Assembly (NCBI RefSeq): GCF_000473225.1
Contig: NZ_KI421509.1
Span: 3,924,165 to 3,988,164 of the forward strand
Reading direction: 5' to 3'
Source: Sedimentitalea nanhaiensis DSM 24252
Lineage (GTDB): Bacteria > Pseudomonadota > Alphaproteobacteria > Rhodobacterales > Rhodobacteraceae
Length of the DNA stretch: 64,000 bases
Below are positions 27,284-35,643 of this stretch, in pieces. A program made the translations under genes and the position numbers. Below the pieces are notes generated by a model. That model saw nothing but the letters and a program-made list of their open reading frames with translations. It had not been told where the DNA came from and searched no databases. Numbering within the stretch: the first letter of the stretch is position 1; each line of letters starts with the position of its first letter.

Positions 27284-27320
27284 ATTCAGGTTTAAGTCGA
27301 AGCGGTCTGATCAAGCTGGT

Positions 27321-28682
27321 TCAGATATCCAGCGTGCGCTCTTTTTCCCATTCCGAGAAATGGGTGCAAAACTCGTTCCATTCCTGATGCTTCATCTTCA
27401 GGTAGGCGGCAGAGAACTCCTCACCCATCGCGACCTTGAGAGACTTGTCCTTGTCGTATTCCCGCAGCGCATCGAGCAGGTTCAGCGGCAGTTTCGGCGC
27501 GCCCCGAACCTTGTGACCTTCAGCGTACATGTCAATGTCCCAACGTTTGCCCGGATCCGCCTGGCTGCGCACGCCGTCCAATCCCGCGGCGATGATGATG
27601 GACTGCAATAGATAAGGGTTCACCGCACCATCGGGCAGGCGCAGCTCGAACCGACCGGGGCCAGGCACGCGCACCATGTGGGTGCGGTTGTTACCGGTCC
27701 AGGTCACCGTGTTGGGTGCCCAGGTTGCGCCCGAGATCGTGCGCGGCGCGTTAATGCGTTTGTAACTGTTCACCGTCGGGTTGGTGATCGCTGCCAGCGC
27801 ACTGGCGTGTTTCATGATCCCGCCCAGGAAATACTTACCCTGTTCGGACAGACCCAGTTCGCCCGTCGGGCCGTCGCCCTTCTTGTCGGTGGCAAAAACG
27901 TTCTTTTTGGATTTCTCGCCGGGCGCGTCCCAGACCGAGATATGCGCGTGGCATCCGTTTCCCGTCATGCCCTCGATCGGCTTGGGCATGAATGTGGCAC
28001 GATAGCCGTGCTTTTCGGCGACCGACTTGGTCATGAACTTGAAGAACGAATGTTTGTCCGCAGTCACCAGAACGTCGTCGAAATCCCAGTTCATTTCGAA
28101 CTGGCCGTTGGCATCCTCGTGGTCGTTTTGGTATGGACCCCAACCCAGTTCGAGCATGTAATCGCATATTTCCTTGACCACATCATACCGGCGCATCACC
28201 GCCTGTTGATCGTAACAGGGCTTTTCGGCGGTATCATAGGGGTCCGAAAGCTCTTTTCCATCGGGGGTAAGCAGGAAGAATTCGGCCTCGATGCCGGTTT
28301 TGACATGCATGCCTTCGTCAGCGGCTTCGGCGATCAGGCGGCGCAGAACGTTGCGCGGCGCCTGGGCAACATCCTGGCCTTCCATTACGCAGTTTGCCGC
28401 GACCCAGGCCACTTCGCGGTTCCAGGGCAGTTGAATGACCGACGAAGGGTCCGGCACCGCCAGCATATCCGGATGCGCCGGGGTCAGATCGAGATAGGTG
28501 GCGAACCCGGCAAATCCAGCGCCGTCCTCTTGCATGTCGGCAATCGCCTGTGTCGGCACAAGCTTGGCCCGCTGGCCGCCGAACAGGTCGGTAAAGGATA
28601 TCATGAAATATTTGACGCCGCGCTCGGCGGCGAAATCCGCAAGACTGGTCTGGGCGTCAGGGGCCTTCTGGTCCTTGGGCAT
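27321..28682 (-). CDS. gmaS: Gamma-glutamylmethylamide synthetase
   Basis: Ligates methylamine to glutamate using ATP, the first step of the indirect methylamine pathway. It is a glutamine-synthetase fold protein of 453 residues with the metal/ATP motifs EAEFFLL, NGCHAHIS, NRTHMVRVPGPGRFELR and NPYLLQSIIIAAGLDG. Compared with GlnA it lacks the adenylylation loop typical of GSI and belongs to the GlnT/type III branch. Position directly after mgsABC makes methylamine, not ammonia, the likely substrate. The ATG follows AGAGAGG. Confidence 0.93.
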   Translation of the reverse strand: MPKDQKAPDAQTSLADFAAERGVKYFMISFTDLFGGQRAKLVPTQAIADMQEDGAGFAGFATYLDLTPAHPDMLAVPDPSSVIQLPWNREVAWVAANCVMEGQDVAQAPRNVLRRLIAEAADEGMHVKTGIEAEFFLLTPDGKELSDPYDTAEKPCYDQQAVMRRYDVVKEICDYMLELGWGPYQNDHEDANGQFEMNWDFDDVLVTADKHSFFKFMTKSVAEKHGYRATFMPKPIEGMTGNGCHAHISVWDAPGEKSKKNVFATDKKGDGPTGELGLSEQGKYFLGGIMKHASALAAITNPTVNSYKRINAPRTISGATWAPNTVTWTGNNRTHMVRVPGPGRFELRLPDGAVNPYLLQSIIIAAGLDGVRSQADPGKRWDIDMYAEGHKVRGAPKLPLNLLDALREYDKDKSLKVAMGEEFSAAYLKMKHQEWNEFCTHFSEWEKERTLDI

Positions 28683-28751
28683 TATTAATTTTCCTCTCTG
28701 TCATATGGGGTCGCATTGGCTTTCTGTTTTGGGAAGCCATCTCGCGAAACA

Positions 28752-28776
28752 GCGCGACGCCCGCCGGGCGCCGCGC
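28752..28776 (-). repeat. Intercistronic hairpin between mgsC and gmaS
   Basis: On the minus strand two 11-base arms can pair with a single G-U and a three-base loop (GGC). It lies in the 103-base gap between mgsC and gmaS. No T-run of note follows, so it may alter the gmaS/mgs transcript ratio through partial termination or RNA stability. Confidence 0.5.
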
Positions 28777-28785
28777 TGCAATACA

Positions 28786-30126
28786 TCAGAACCCGGGTTT
28801 TCCGGGGTACCATTCTGTGCCTGCCAGAGGCACGCGCGCCATAGCGGCGGCCTCCATTGTGAGGGCGCACAGATCCTCGGGTTCGAGGTTGTGCAGATGG
28901 TTGTGGCCGCAGGCGCGTGCGATGGTCTGTGCCTCGAGCGTCAGCACCTTGAGATAGTTCTTCAGGTGTCGTCCGCCTTCGATCGGATCGAACCGGGCCA
29001 TCAGCTCGGGGTTCTGGGTGGTAATCCCAGCCGGGTCCTGACCTTCGTGCCAATCGTCATAAGCCCCTGATGTGGTGCCCAGCTTGCGGTATTCCTCTTC
29101 CCATTTGGGGGCATTGTCACCCAGTGCAATCAGGGCACCGGTCCCGATCGCAACCGCGTCAGCCCCCAATGCCAGCGCCTTGGCCACATCGGCCCCGGTG
29201 CGGATGCCGCCGGAAACGACCAGTTGTACTTCGCGGTGCAAACCCTGATCCTGCAGGGCCTGAACAGCGGGGCGGATGCAGGCGAGGATGGGCATTCCAA
29301 CATGCTCGATGAACACGTCCTGCGTAGCCGCAGTGCCGCCCTGCATGCCGTCCAGAACGACAACGTCGGCCCCGGCCTTGATCGCCAGCGTAGTATCGAA
29401 ATAAGGCCGCGTACCACCGATCTTGACATAGATCGGTTTTTCCCAGCCGGTAATTTCGCGCAGTTCAAGGATCTTGATTTCCAGATCGTCCGGCCCGGTC
29501 CAGTCGGGGTGACGGCATGCCGACCGTTGGTCGATGCCTTTGGGGAGGTTGCGCATCTCGGCAACGCGATCAGAGATCTTTTGCCCGAGCAGCATGCCGC
29601 CACCACCTGGTTTTGCACCTTGCCCAACAACCACTTCGATGGCATCGGCACGGCGCAAATCGTCCGGATTCATGCCATAGCGTGACGGCAGATACTGATA
29701 GACCAGCTTGGTCGAATGGCCGCGTTCTTCTTCGGTCATCCCGCCGTCACCGGTTGTGGTCGAGGTGCCCGCCGCCGAAGCGCCACGGCCCAGGGCCTCT
29801 TTTGCCGGACCTGACAGAGAACCAAAGCTCATGCCTGCAATCGTCACCGGAATGTCCAGTTCGATCGGCTTCTTGGCAAAGCGCGTGCCCAGCGTCACGC
29901 GGGTGTCGCATTTCTCGCGATAGCCTTCCAGCGGATAGCGCGAAATCGATGCGCCCAGAAACAGCAAGTCGTCGAAATGGGGCACCTTGCGCTTGGCGCC
30001 GCCACCGCGAATGTCATAGATGCCTGTTGCCGCCGCACGGCGGATCTCGGCGTTGATCGGATTGCTGAATGTCGCCGACTGGATCGGCACCGTTTGTGAC
30101 ACGAAACGTTGTTGTTCGTCTTTCAT
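28786..30126 (-). CDS. mgsC: N-methylglutamate synthase subunit C (glutamate synthase-like)
   Basis: FMN-binding synthase subunit that transfers methylamine from gamma-glutamylmethylamide to make N-methylglutamate. The 446-residue protein resembles the central synthase domain of GltB: IAGMSFGSLSGPAKEALGRGA, GDGGMTEEER, GQGAKPGGGGMLLG, VKIGG and VVLDGMQGGTAAT. The ATG at 30126 has GGAG at proper distance; a nearer ATG at 30132 is too close to it. It is the third gene of mgsABC. Confidence 0.92.
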   Translation of the reverse strand: MKDEQQRFVSQTVPIQSATFSNPINAEIRRAAATGIYDIRGGGAKRKVPHFDDLLFLGASISRYPLEGYREKCDTRVTLGTRFAKKPIELDIPVTIAGMSFGSLSGPAKEALGRGASAAGTSTTTGDGGMTEEERGHSTKLVYQYLPSRYGMNPDDLRRADAIEVVVGQGAKPGGGGMLLGQKISDRVAEMRNLPKGIDQRSACRHPDWTGPDDLEIKILELREITGWEKPIYVKIGGTRPYFDTTLAIKAGADVVVLDGMQGGTAATQDVFIEHVGMPILACIRPAVQALQDQGLHREVQLVVSGGIRTGADVAKALALGADAVAIGTGALIALGDNAPKWEEEYRKLGTTSGAYDDWHEGQDPAGITTQNPELMARFDPIEGGRHLKNYLKVLTLEAQTIARACGHNHLHNLEPEDLCALTMEAAAMARVPLAGTEWYPGKPGF

Positions 30127-30136
30127 TGCCATCTCC

Positions 30137-30820
30137 TCAGTACGCAGCTGCGTTGTCGACGTCGAAATTGTAAAGCTTGCGGGCCGAACCGTAGCGTCGG
30201 AATTCTTCGGGCTTGGCATCGCAGCCCGCCCGCTCAAGCAAGTCGCGCAGGATCTCCAGATGCTCGGGGCGCATCTCCTTTTCCTCGCAATCGGCTCCCA
30301 GGCTTTTGACCGCGCCGCGCACGAACAGGCGCGCCTCGTACAAGCTGTCGCCCAGTGCGTCACCCGCATCGCCGCAGACCACCAGGTTACCCGATTGCGC
30401 CATAAAGGCCGACATATGGCCAATGTTGCCATGCACCACGATGTCGAGGCCTTTCATCGAGATGCCGCAGCGCGAGCTGGCATTGCCCTTGATGACCAAC
30501 AGACCGCCATGACCTGTGGCACCCGCATACTGGCTGGCGTCGCCCTCGACGATGACGGTGCCCGACATCATGTTCTCAGCCACGCCAGGGCCTGCAGACC
30601 CGTCGATATGGATGGTTGCCTGCTTGTTCATGCCGCCGCAGTAATAGCCGGTCGAGCCCTTTACCGTCACTTCGATGGGGGCGTCCAGCCCCACCGCAAT
30701 GGCATGGCTGCCGCGGGCATTGACGATTTCCCAGGCCGTCTGGTTGGTGGCGTCTTTCTGGGCCTGAAGGGTGGAGTTCAGGTCGCGCAGGCCGCGCGCT
30801 TCAAGATCAAATGTCTGCAT
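30137..30820 (-). CDS. mgsB: N-methylglutamate synthase subunit B (GXGXG domain)
   Basis: Corresponds to the C-terminal beta-helix GXGXG domain of the glutamate synthase large subunit. The 227-residue protein contains the repeated glycine pattern (GGMNKQATIHIDGSAGPGVAENM, GTVIVEGDASQYAGATGHGG, IVVHGNIGH, VVCGDAGDALGDSLYEA). The start was chosen where the frame becomes family-like, directly at the mgsA stop. Longer readings run through mgsA. It is a structural partner of MgsA and MgsC. Confidence 0.9.
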   Translation of the reverse strand: MQTFDLEARGLRDLNSTLQAQKDATNQTAWEIVNARGSHAIAVGLDAPIEVTVKGSTGYYCGGMNKQATIHIDGSAGPGVAENMMSGTVIVEGDASQYAGATGHGGLLVIKGNASSRCGISMKGLDIVVHGNIGHMSAFMAQSGNLVVCGDAGDALGDSLYEARLFVRGAVKSLGADCEEKEMRPEHLEILRDLLERAGCDAKPEEFRRYGSARKLYNFDVDNAAAY

Positions 30821-30821
30821 G

Positions 30822-31718
30822 TCAATGGTTCCAGAAGTAAACGGTTGCGGGCTCCGGTTCCCAGACCCGGGCGGCGTCGATGCCGGGCAGGTTGACCAGT
30901 GCGCGATATTCGCTGCCAAAGGCTACGTACTGATCGGTTTCGGCCATCACTGCGGGTTTGCATGCGATCGGGTCGCGCACCACGCCAAATCCGTCCTTGG
31001 TGCCCACGACGAAGGTAAAGAACCCGTCCAGATCATCCAGACTGCTTTCCAACGCTTCGCCCAGGGTACTGCCGGTCTGCATCTTCCAGGTCAGGTAGGC
31101 GGCACCGACTTCGGTGTCGTTCATGGTTTCCACATGAACCCCTTCGCGCGCCAGCTTGCGCCGCCAGCTGTTGTGATTGGACAGCGACCCGTTGTGCACC
31201 AGGCACTGGTCCGAACCGGTCGAGAACGGGTGCGCACCCATGGTGGTGACTGCGGATTCCGTTGCCATCCGCGTGTGGCCGATACCGTGGCTGCCCTGCA
31301 TCCTGGCAACGTCGAAGCGGGCCGCGACATCCTTGGGCAGACCGACTTCCTTATAGATCTCCATGGTTTCGCCCAGGCTCATCACCCGAACGCCAGGGCG
31401 CAGTTCGCGCAGCGCCTGCCGGGCCTGGCTGGCCTGATCGGCCGGCAGATCCAGAACCGCGTGGGTATCCTTGCGGCGCAGGGTCACCGGGGCGTCGATG
31501 GCGCGCCCCAGATCGTCGGCCAGCGTTGCAAAATCTGCATCCGCATCATCCGACTGTACTGTCAGCTTGGTCTGCGAGCCGTTTTCGGCCCCGTAAATTG
31601 CGATGCCTGCGCTGTCGGGGCCGCGATCGGTCATCGTCACCAGCATGTCGGTCAACAACCGGCCCAGTTCCGGTTCAAGCGATTTGTCTTTCAGGAATAA
31701 TCCCACAATCCCGCACAT
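30822..31718 (-). CDS. mgsA: N-methylglutamate synthase subunit A (class II amidotransferase)
   Basis: Ntn-type glutaminase-like subunit that releases methylamine from gamma-glutamylmethylamide for channelling to MgsC. The 298-residue protein starts MCGIVG, so C2 is the N-terminal nucleophile after removal of Met1; GHTRMAT, VHNGSLSNH and MNDTEV are the conserved glutamine-binding motifs. It opens the mgsABC-gmaS cluster, 80 bases after the upstream seven-gene operon. Confidence 0.93.
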   Translation of the reverse strand: MCGIVGLFLKDKSLEPELGRLLTDMLVTMTDRGPDSAGIAIYGAENGSQTKLTVQSDDADADFATLADDLGRAIDAPVTLRRKDTHAVLDLPADQASQARQALRELRPGVRVMSLGETMEIYKEVGLPKDVAARFDVARMQGSHGIGHTRMATESAVTTMGAHPFSTGSDQCLVHNGSLSNHNSWRRKLAREGVHVETMNDTEVGAAYLTWKMQTGSTLGEALESSLDDLDGFFTFVVGTKDGFGVVRDPIACKPAVMAETDQYVAFGSEYRALVNLPGIDAARVWEPEPATVYFWNH

Positions 31719-31734
31719 GGCGTGTGTCCTTTCA

Positions 31735-31785
31735 CGGTGATGTTGATTCTAACGCTAGCATTGAGCCGACAGAACTTCAACTAGT
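31735..31785 (-). promoter_or_regulatory. Possible sigma-70-like promoter before mgsA
   Basis: In the 80-base gap upstream of mgsA the minus strand reads TTGAAG, 17 bases, TAGCGT, a moderate match to -35/-10 elements. The same gap could also simply be an intercistronic space of a longer transcript coming from 35.5 kb. Weak evidence. Confidence 0.3.
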
Positions 31786-31798
31786 AAGAAACTTTTTT

Positions 31799-32089
31799 TC
31801 ATCTTAGGGGTTGCTCGGTCTGATGCCACGTCTCCCATCTGAAGCGGGCAACACGATAGGCATCCATCAATGCGATGGCCTGGATCATCAACCCACCAGC
31901 ATAGCGCCCAACAAAACTGTGGTCCGGCGTTGTCAGGTTATAGGTCACCCAGGCCAGCGACAGAGCGGTAAAGGCCATCATCAGACCACGCGCCGCTTGT
32001 CCGTTTATCACCTGGCCCATGCCAGTCAGAACCGAAGCCACGGCCAGCACGACATAGGGGTTGGGCGGTCGCTTAGCGGTATCACTCAA
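31799..32089 (-). CDS. Small membrane protein of the methylamine-uptake operon
   Basis: A 96-residue protein with two to three hydrophobic segments (about residues 12-27, 33-52, 62-76) and a repeated glycine-rich pattern (GMGQVINGQAARG) that recalls TM2/DUF5683-like small membrane proteins. Function unknown. Its ATG overlaps the stop of the preceding 223-residue gene, so it is the last member of a tightly coupled operon that ends just before mgsA. Confidence 0.65.
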   Translation of the reverse strand: MSDTAKRPPNPYVVLAVASVLTGMGQVINGQAARGLMMAFTALSLAWVTYNLTTPDHSFVGRYAGGLMIQAIALMDAYRVARFRWETWHQTEQPLR

Positions 32090-32757
32090 TGGATTTCCTT
32101 TCCAAGATCGCTGGCAAGACCATGTGCGATGTCCAGCAGGCGCTGCATTTGGCCCCGGTCCAGTTGTTCGTTTTCATAAAGCGGTTGCCGCATGGCCAGA
32201 TAATGGCCACGTCGGCTTTCCTCGACACGCCATATCAGCCGGACACCACGTGGTGTGATCAGCATATTCTTGCCGCGCCCGTCCGACAGGAATTCGCACA
32301 CGTGCGGCGTAAGGCGGTCAAGGTGGGGCGCAAGTCGGACGCGATCTTCGCAACGGATCACCGCGTCAGCGTCCCACCCCTCAGGTGTCGGCAGGCCATC
32401 CGCCAGGGACGAATGTGGCGAATAGTATTCGGTATTGGTGGGCCGGATCATTATGTCCAACGCGCCGGGCCAATGGGGCAGGGGCCGCTGTAGGGTCACC
32501 GACACCCAAAGGATCGGCAACTTGCGCAGCTGAACGGTGTCATTGATCAGCGCAAGCTGCACAGGGTGTTCGTGGTGCTGGCCGTGTAATTCGGGGTATC
32601 CCCGCCCGTCACCACATTTTTCGGCGTCTTTCAGCAGGCCGCGACAATTGTCGAAAACGGACTGACGGCGCGCAATTGCGCGCCGCCTGTCCCGATTGTG
32701 TGCCCAGAACAGCGCGCCGACGCCGCCGGCGGCCACGGCGAGAGCCGCCTCGTTCAT
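32086..32757 (-). CDS. Conserved-looking protein of unknown function with N-terminal anchor
   Basis: A 223-residue protein. The first about 18 residues (AALAVAAGGVGALFWAH) form a short membrane anchor, followed by a basic stretch and a soluble domain rich in histidine, tryptophan and charged residues, with no motif I recognise. It overlaps uspA upstream and the 96-residue membrane gene downstream by four bases each, which argues that it is a real gene expressed with the permease. No function is proposed. Confidence 0.65.
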   Translation of the reverse strand: MNEAALAVAAGGVGALFWAHNRDRRRAIARRQSVFDNCRGLLKDAEKCGDGRGYPELHGQHHEHPVQLALINDTVQLRKLPILWVSVTLQRPLPHWPGALDIMIRPTNTEYYSPHSSLADGLPTPEGWDADAVIRCEDRVRLAPHLDRLTPHVCEFLSDGRGKNMLITPRGVRLIWRVEESRRGHYLAMRQPLYENEQLDRGQMQRLLDIAHGLASDLGKEIH

Positions 32758-33179
32758 ACGACCGTCACCGGCGGATGCGCGCGCTTGAGCACGTCATCCA
32801 CCACCGACCCCATCAACAGGCGACCAAAGGCGGTATGTCCGGTCGATCCCATCACGATATGATCATACGCGTGGCTTTGCGCATAGGACACGATGGCGGC
32901 CGCGATATCGCGCCCGCTGATGGTTGCGCAGGTCGCCTGAACCCCCTGGGCCTTTGCTGCCGAAAGGGCCTCGCTCAGCTCGCGTGCGATCTGACGTTCG
33001 CCAGCCTCGAACAGGCGGCTGTCCCAGTAGGCGCTTTTGGACGCGCTTTCCTGGGATACGGTGCTGACTGTAACAAACTGCAGTTCCGCCTGGAATTTTG
33101 CAGCCATTCCCACGGCAAAATCCACAGCCTTGATGGCGGCCTTTGATCCGTCGATCGCACAAAGTATCTTGTCAATCAT
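32754..33179 (-). CDS. Universal stress protein (UspA family)
   Basis: A 141-residue single UspA domain. The N-terminus MIDKILCAIDGSKAAIKAVDFA and the ATP-binding motif GSTGHTAFGRLLMGSV (G-2X-G-9X-G-S pattern) are intact, so it is probably of the nucleotide-binding type. Longer readings overlap the permease gene. It follows the APC permease by 11 bases. Usp proteins placed beside transporters often modulate them; that role here is inference. Confidence 0.88.
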   Translation of the reverse strand: MIDKILCAIDGSKAAIKAVDFAVGMAAKFQAELQFVTVSTVSQESASKSAYWDSRLFEAGERQIARELSEALSAAKAQGVQATCATISGRDIAAAIVSYAQSHAYDHIVMGSTGHTAFGRLLMGSVVDDVLKRAHPPVTVV

Positions 33180-33190
33180 GGCAATGCTCC

Positions 33191-34588
33191 TCAATAACCC
33201 AGCGGTTTCGGCCAGTTCATGGTGAACTGATCCGCACGGCGCACGAATTTGTAACGGTGCAGGACGAACCACAGCGAAGCCACGATGTAAAAGATCATCA
33301 TCGCCAAGAGCTGAGTGCCAAAGCCCAGATAGGTGGCAAAGAACGTCGTGACGCACAGCGCCATCAGCACAATCGCCGGCAGAGGATGGAACGGATGCAC
33401 ATACCCGCGCCGGATCGTGCCCAGCGGCCATTTACGGCGGAACAGGATCATGTTGATCGGCATAAACGTATAGCCCAGCAAACCCGACAGGATCGAGAAG
33501 GTGATCACCTGGTCCAGCAGCCCGGTAAAGGCAAAAGACACGGCAATCGGGATCAGGATCAGGATCGAACGGTAAGGGGTACGATACACCGGATGCACCG
33601 CGCCGAACCACTGCGGCATATAGCGGTCCCGCCCCATCGAGAACCACGCGCGCGAGGCGTCGTTGATGCAGCCGTTCGCCGAAGCCGTGGCGGCGAACAT
33701 GGTGCCGACGAAGAGGAAGATCTGCAGCATCAGAGACCCGGTCATGCGGCTGGCGTCATACAGTGGCACCGTAGCCTGACCCAGATATTGCCAGGGCAGC
33801 AGGCCCGAGCAGACATACCATGTCAGTGTGGCGGCAATCAGCAGAGTCATGATTCCGGTCATCGTGCCCAGTGGCAACGAGCGGCTGGGCGAGCGGACTT
33901 CCTCGGCGGCCTGACAGGTGCCTTCGATGCCCAGATAGTACCAGATCCCAAACTGGAACGATGCGATGACCCCGATCCAGCCATAGGGCAGCTCGGTCAG
34001 CAGGCCCTGGTGTTGCAGGATCGCACCCGGTTGCCACGGCTTGACGCCGATGAAAAGGATCAGGATCGACACGAAAGCCGCTGCTGTGATGACAAAGTTC
34101 AGCGACAGGGTCATGAACACGCCACGATAGTTCAGCAGGGCCAGCAACGCGATGATCAGCACCACAAACGGACGTGGATCCAACGCATCATATCCGCTTT
34201 GCCCGGCGAGAATGGCCAGAAGGTCTCCCACGATCAACGCATCGGCGGCCTCCAGCATCGTATAGGCCATCACCAGGTACAGCCCGACATTAAAGGCCAT
34301 CAAAGGCCCCATGATGTGCTTGGCCTGGGCATATTGCCCACCGGCGGCGGCAACGGTCGATGTCACCTCGGAATCGATCATCGCGACGCAGGTGTACAGC
34401 AGGCCAATAACCCAACAGGCGATCAGCGCGCCAAACGCGCCGCCCTTACCGACTGAAAAGTTCCAGCCCATGAACTCGCCCACCAGAACGATGCCCACAC
34501 CCAGCGCCCAGACGTGCACCGGACCAAGAACCCGCAGCAGGCCGACGCGTTCCTGGCTTGCGTCGCTGTTTGTTGCTTGCGCAGTCAT
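33191..34588 (-). CDS. APC-superfamily amino acid/amine permease
   Basis: A 465-residue transporter with about twelve transmembrane segments. The first helix region (GIVLVGEFMGWNFSVGKGG) and SFQFGIWYYLGIEGTCQAAEEVRSPSRSLP, followed by ATASANGCINDASRAWFSMGRDRYMP, are APC features; it is closest in style to ethanolamine/amine permeases. Its position in front of mgsABC-gmaS suggests uptake of methylamine or a related amine or amino acid. The start overlaps the preceding 61-residue gene (ATGA). Confidence 0.85.
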   Translation of the reverse strand: MTAQATNSDASQERVGLLRVLGPVHVWALGVGIVLVGEFMGWNFSVGKGGAFGALIACWVIGLLYTCVAMIDSEVTSTVAAAGGQYAQAKHIMGPLMAFNVGLYLVMAYTMLEAADALIVGDLLAILAGQSGYDALDPRPFVVLIIALLALLNYRGVFMTLSLNFVITAAAFVSILILFIGVKPWQPGAILQHQGLLTELPYGWIGVIASFQFGIWYYLGIEGTCQAAEEVRSPSRSLPLGTMTGIMTLLIAATLTWYVCSGLLPWQYLGQATVPLYDASRMTGSLMLQIFLFVGTMFAATASANGCINDASRAWFSMGRDRYMPQWFGAVHPVYRTPYRSILILIPIAVSFAFTGLLDQVITFSILSGLLGYTFMPINMILFRRKWPLGTIRRGYVHPFHPLPAIVLMALCVTTFFATYLGFGTQLLAMMIFYIVASLWFVLHRYKFVRRADQFTMNWPKPLGY

Positions 34589-34770
34589 CCTTTTGTCCCC
34601 TCTACGGCTTCCGGTACGTCTCCATGTTCCAACAGTTCATCCACGCCTTCCTTGGACGACATCAGCGTATCCTCGTCGAATTGCCGGTTCACGCGCGCCG
34701 CATCCATGATCATCCACAACAGGATGCCGGCGGCGATCGCCCAGGCAGCGTATTCAAGTATTATCCACAT
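34585..34770 (-). CDS. Single-span small membrane protein
   Basis: A 61-residue protein with one transmembrane helix (residues 2-23) and an acidic cytoplasmic tail (NRQFDEDTLMSSKEGVDELLEHGD). It is translationally coupled to the APC permease through an ATGA overlap. The size, topology and coupling suggest a transporter accessory subunit or regulator. No known family was recognised. Confidence 0.65.
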   Translation of the reverse strand: MWIILEYAAWAIAAGILLWMIMDAARVNRQFDEDTLMSSKEGVDELLEHGDVPEAVEGTKG

Positions 34771-34793
34771 TGGTTTGCCCCTCTCCCGGATGC

Positions 34794-35171
34794 TCAGCTG
34801 TCAAATTTTTCGCGAATGACGTCGCGGTATTCCTTGTCGGACGCCTTCACCATGAAGATGAAATAGCCCAGGATCACCACGCCGGTCAGGATCAGCATGA
34901 ACGGGTCGATGGTATAGTCGAACCGATGGGTGATCAGTTCGGCCGCTGTTTCCGGTGTATATCCCAGCTTTTCCCACTGGGCCTGCATCACCGGATTTTG
35001 CTCCAGTGTTTCCCAATTGACGACTTCGGGCATATTGTCGGTTCCGCCTGCGCCGGTCAGTCCCAGCACCAGTGGGATGAACAACGCGATATAGACCAGC
35101 GCCAGCAGAAAGACGGAATCAAAGATCTGCCCCAGACCGCTTTGAGTTGGGGGTTCATATTTGTTAGCCAT
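34794..35171 (-). CDS. Two-span small membrane protein
   Basis: A 125-residue protein with two transmembrane segments (about residues 19-39 and 90-108) separated by a roughly 50-residue loop (TGAGGTDNMPEVVNWETLEQNP and onwards), and a charged tail (SDKEYRDVIREKFDS). The ATG at 35171 follows GGGAAAG; a GTG at 35183 overlapping the previous stop is an alternative. Second of three small membrane proteins before the permease. Unknown family. Confidence 0.65.
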   Translation of the reverse strand: MANKYEPPTQSGLGQIFDSVFLLALVYIALFIPLVLGLTGAGGTDNMPEVVNWETLEQNPVMQAQWEKLGYTPETAAELITHRFDYTIDPFMLILTGVVILGYFIFMVKASDKEYRDVIREKFDS

Positions 35172-35179
35172 TGCTTGAA

Positions 35180-35473
35180 TCACTTTCCCTTGGCCGCACG
35201 CATTTCGTCGAGGTGGCGAATGTCCAACCCGTAAATGAAATCTTTTTCGTGCGCATAGTGCCGGACCATCGCAACGATGGCGGCGGTGTTGAACAACAGG
35301 ACGAAGGCCCCGGCGCAGATCAGAACCGTACTGAGCCCGCTGTCTGTCATGAGTGGTTTAACGCTGAAAAATACAAAAATGACGGCGCACCACAGCGCCA
35401 CCACAAATCCAAAAGCGAACATTGCGTCGCCTCTGAACATCTTCTCTATTCTGGCTTTCATAGTATCGGTCAA
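35180..35473 (-). CDS. Two-span small membrane protein with TTG start
   Basis: A 97-residue protein with two transmembrane segments (about 17-38 and 47-68) and a tail HEKDFIYGLDIRHLDEMRAAKGK. The likely start is TTG at 35473, with GGGAGG about eight bases upstream; the first ATG at 35461 is too far from it. First gene of the seven-gene minus-strand operon. Function unknown. Confidence 0.65.
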   Translation of the reverse strand: MTDTMKARIEKMFRGDAMFAFGFVVALWCAVIFVFFSVKPLMTDSGLSTVLICAGAFVLLFNTAAIVAMVRHYAHEKDFIYGLDIRHLDEMRAAKGK

Positions 35474-35603
35474 ATTGCCTTCCTCCCTGTAATTTTCTGA
35501 TGTGTTCTCGCGCCTCTCTCCTTACGCGGAAGTGTTGCAACGGTGGCACAAAATTTCTTATTGGTCAATTTTTATTACTGACAAGGGTGGAAGAGATAAA
35601 AAC

Positions 35604-35620
35604 AGGCACCAGAGGTGCCT
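35604..35620 (-). terminator. Intrinsic terminator of the second APC permease gene
   Basis: On the minus strand AGGCACC, TCT, GGTGCCT forms a seven-base stem immediately followed by GTTTTTATC. It lies about 25 bases after the permease stop at 35644, a classical intrinsic terminator, and separates this gene from the small-membrane-protein operon. Confidence 0.8.
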
Positions 35621-35643
35621 ATCTTTTGCCTTTGAAGGATGGG

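Larger units (their letters stand above)
27074..27320. other. Convergent intergenic region with three strong hairpins
   Basis: Between convergent glyA and gmaS. It contains a G+C-rich hairpin (27100-27120), a 14-base perfect stem (27171-27200) and a nested hairpin (27241-27283), each listed separately. No coding sequence is seen. Confidence 0.7.

Noticed and set aside
27074-27320. Riboswitch (glycine or THF type) near glyA
   Set aside because: The strong stems lie downstream of glyA and gmaS, not in a 5' leader, and lack the conserved cores of those riboswitches.
27321-28682. Housekeeping glutamine synthetase
   Set aside because: Belongs to the GlnT/type III-like branch and is placed directly after mgsABC; gamma-glutamylmethylamide synthetase fits better.
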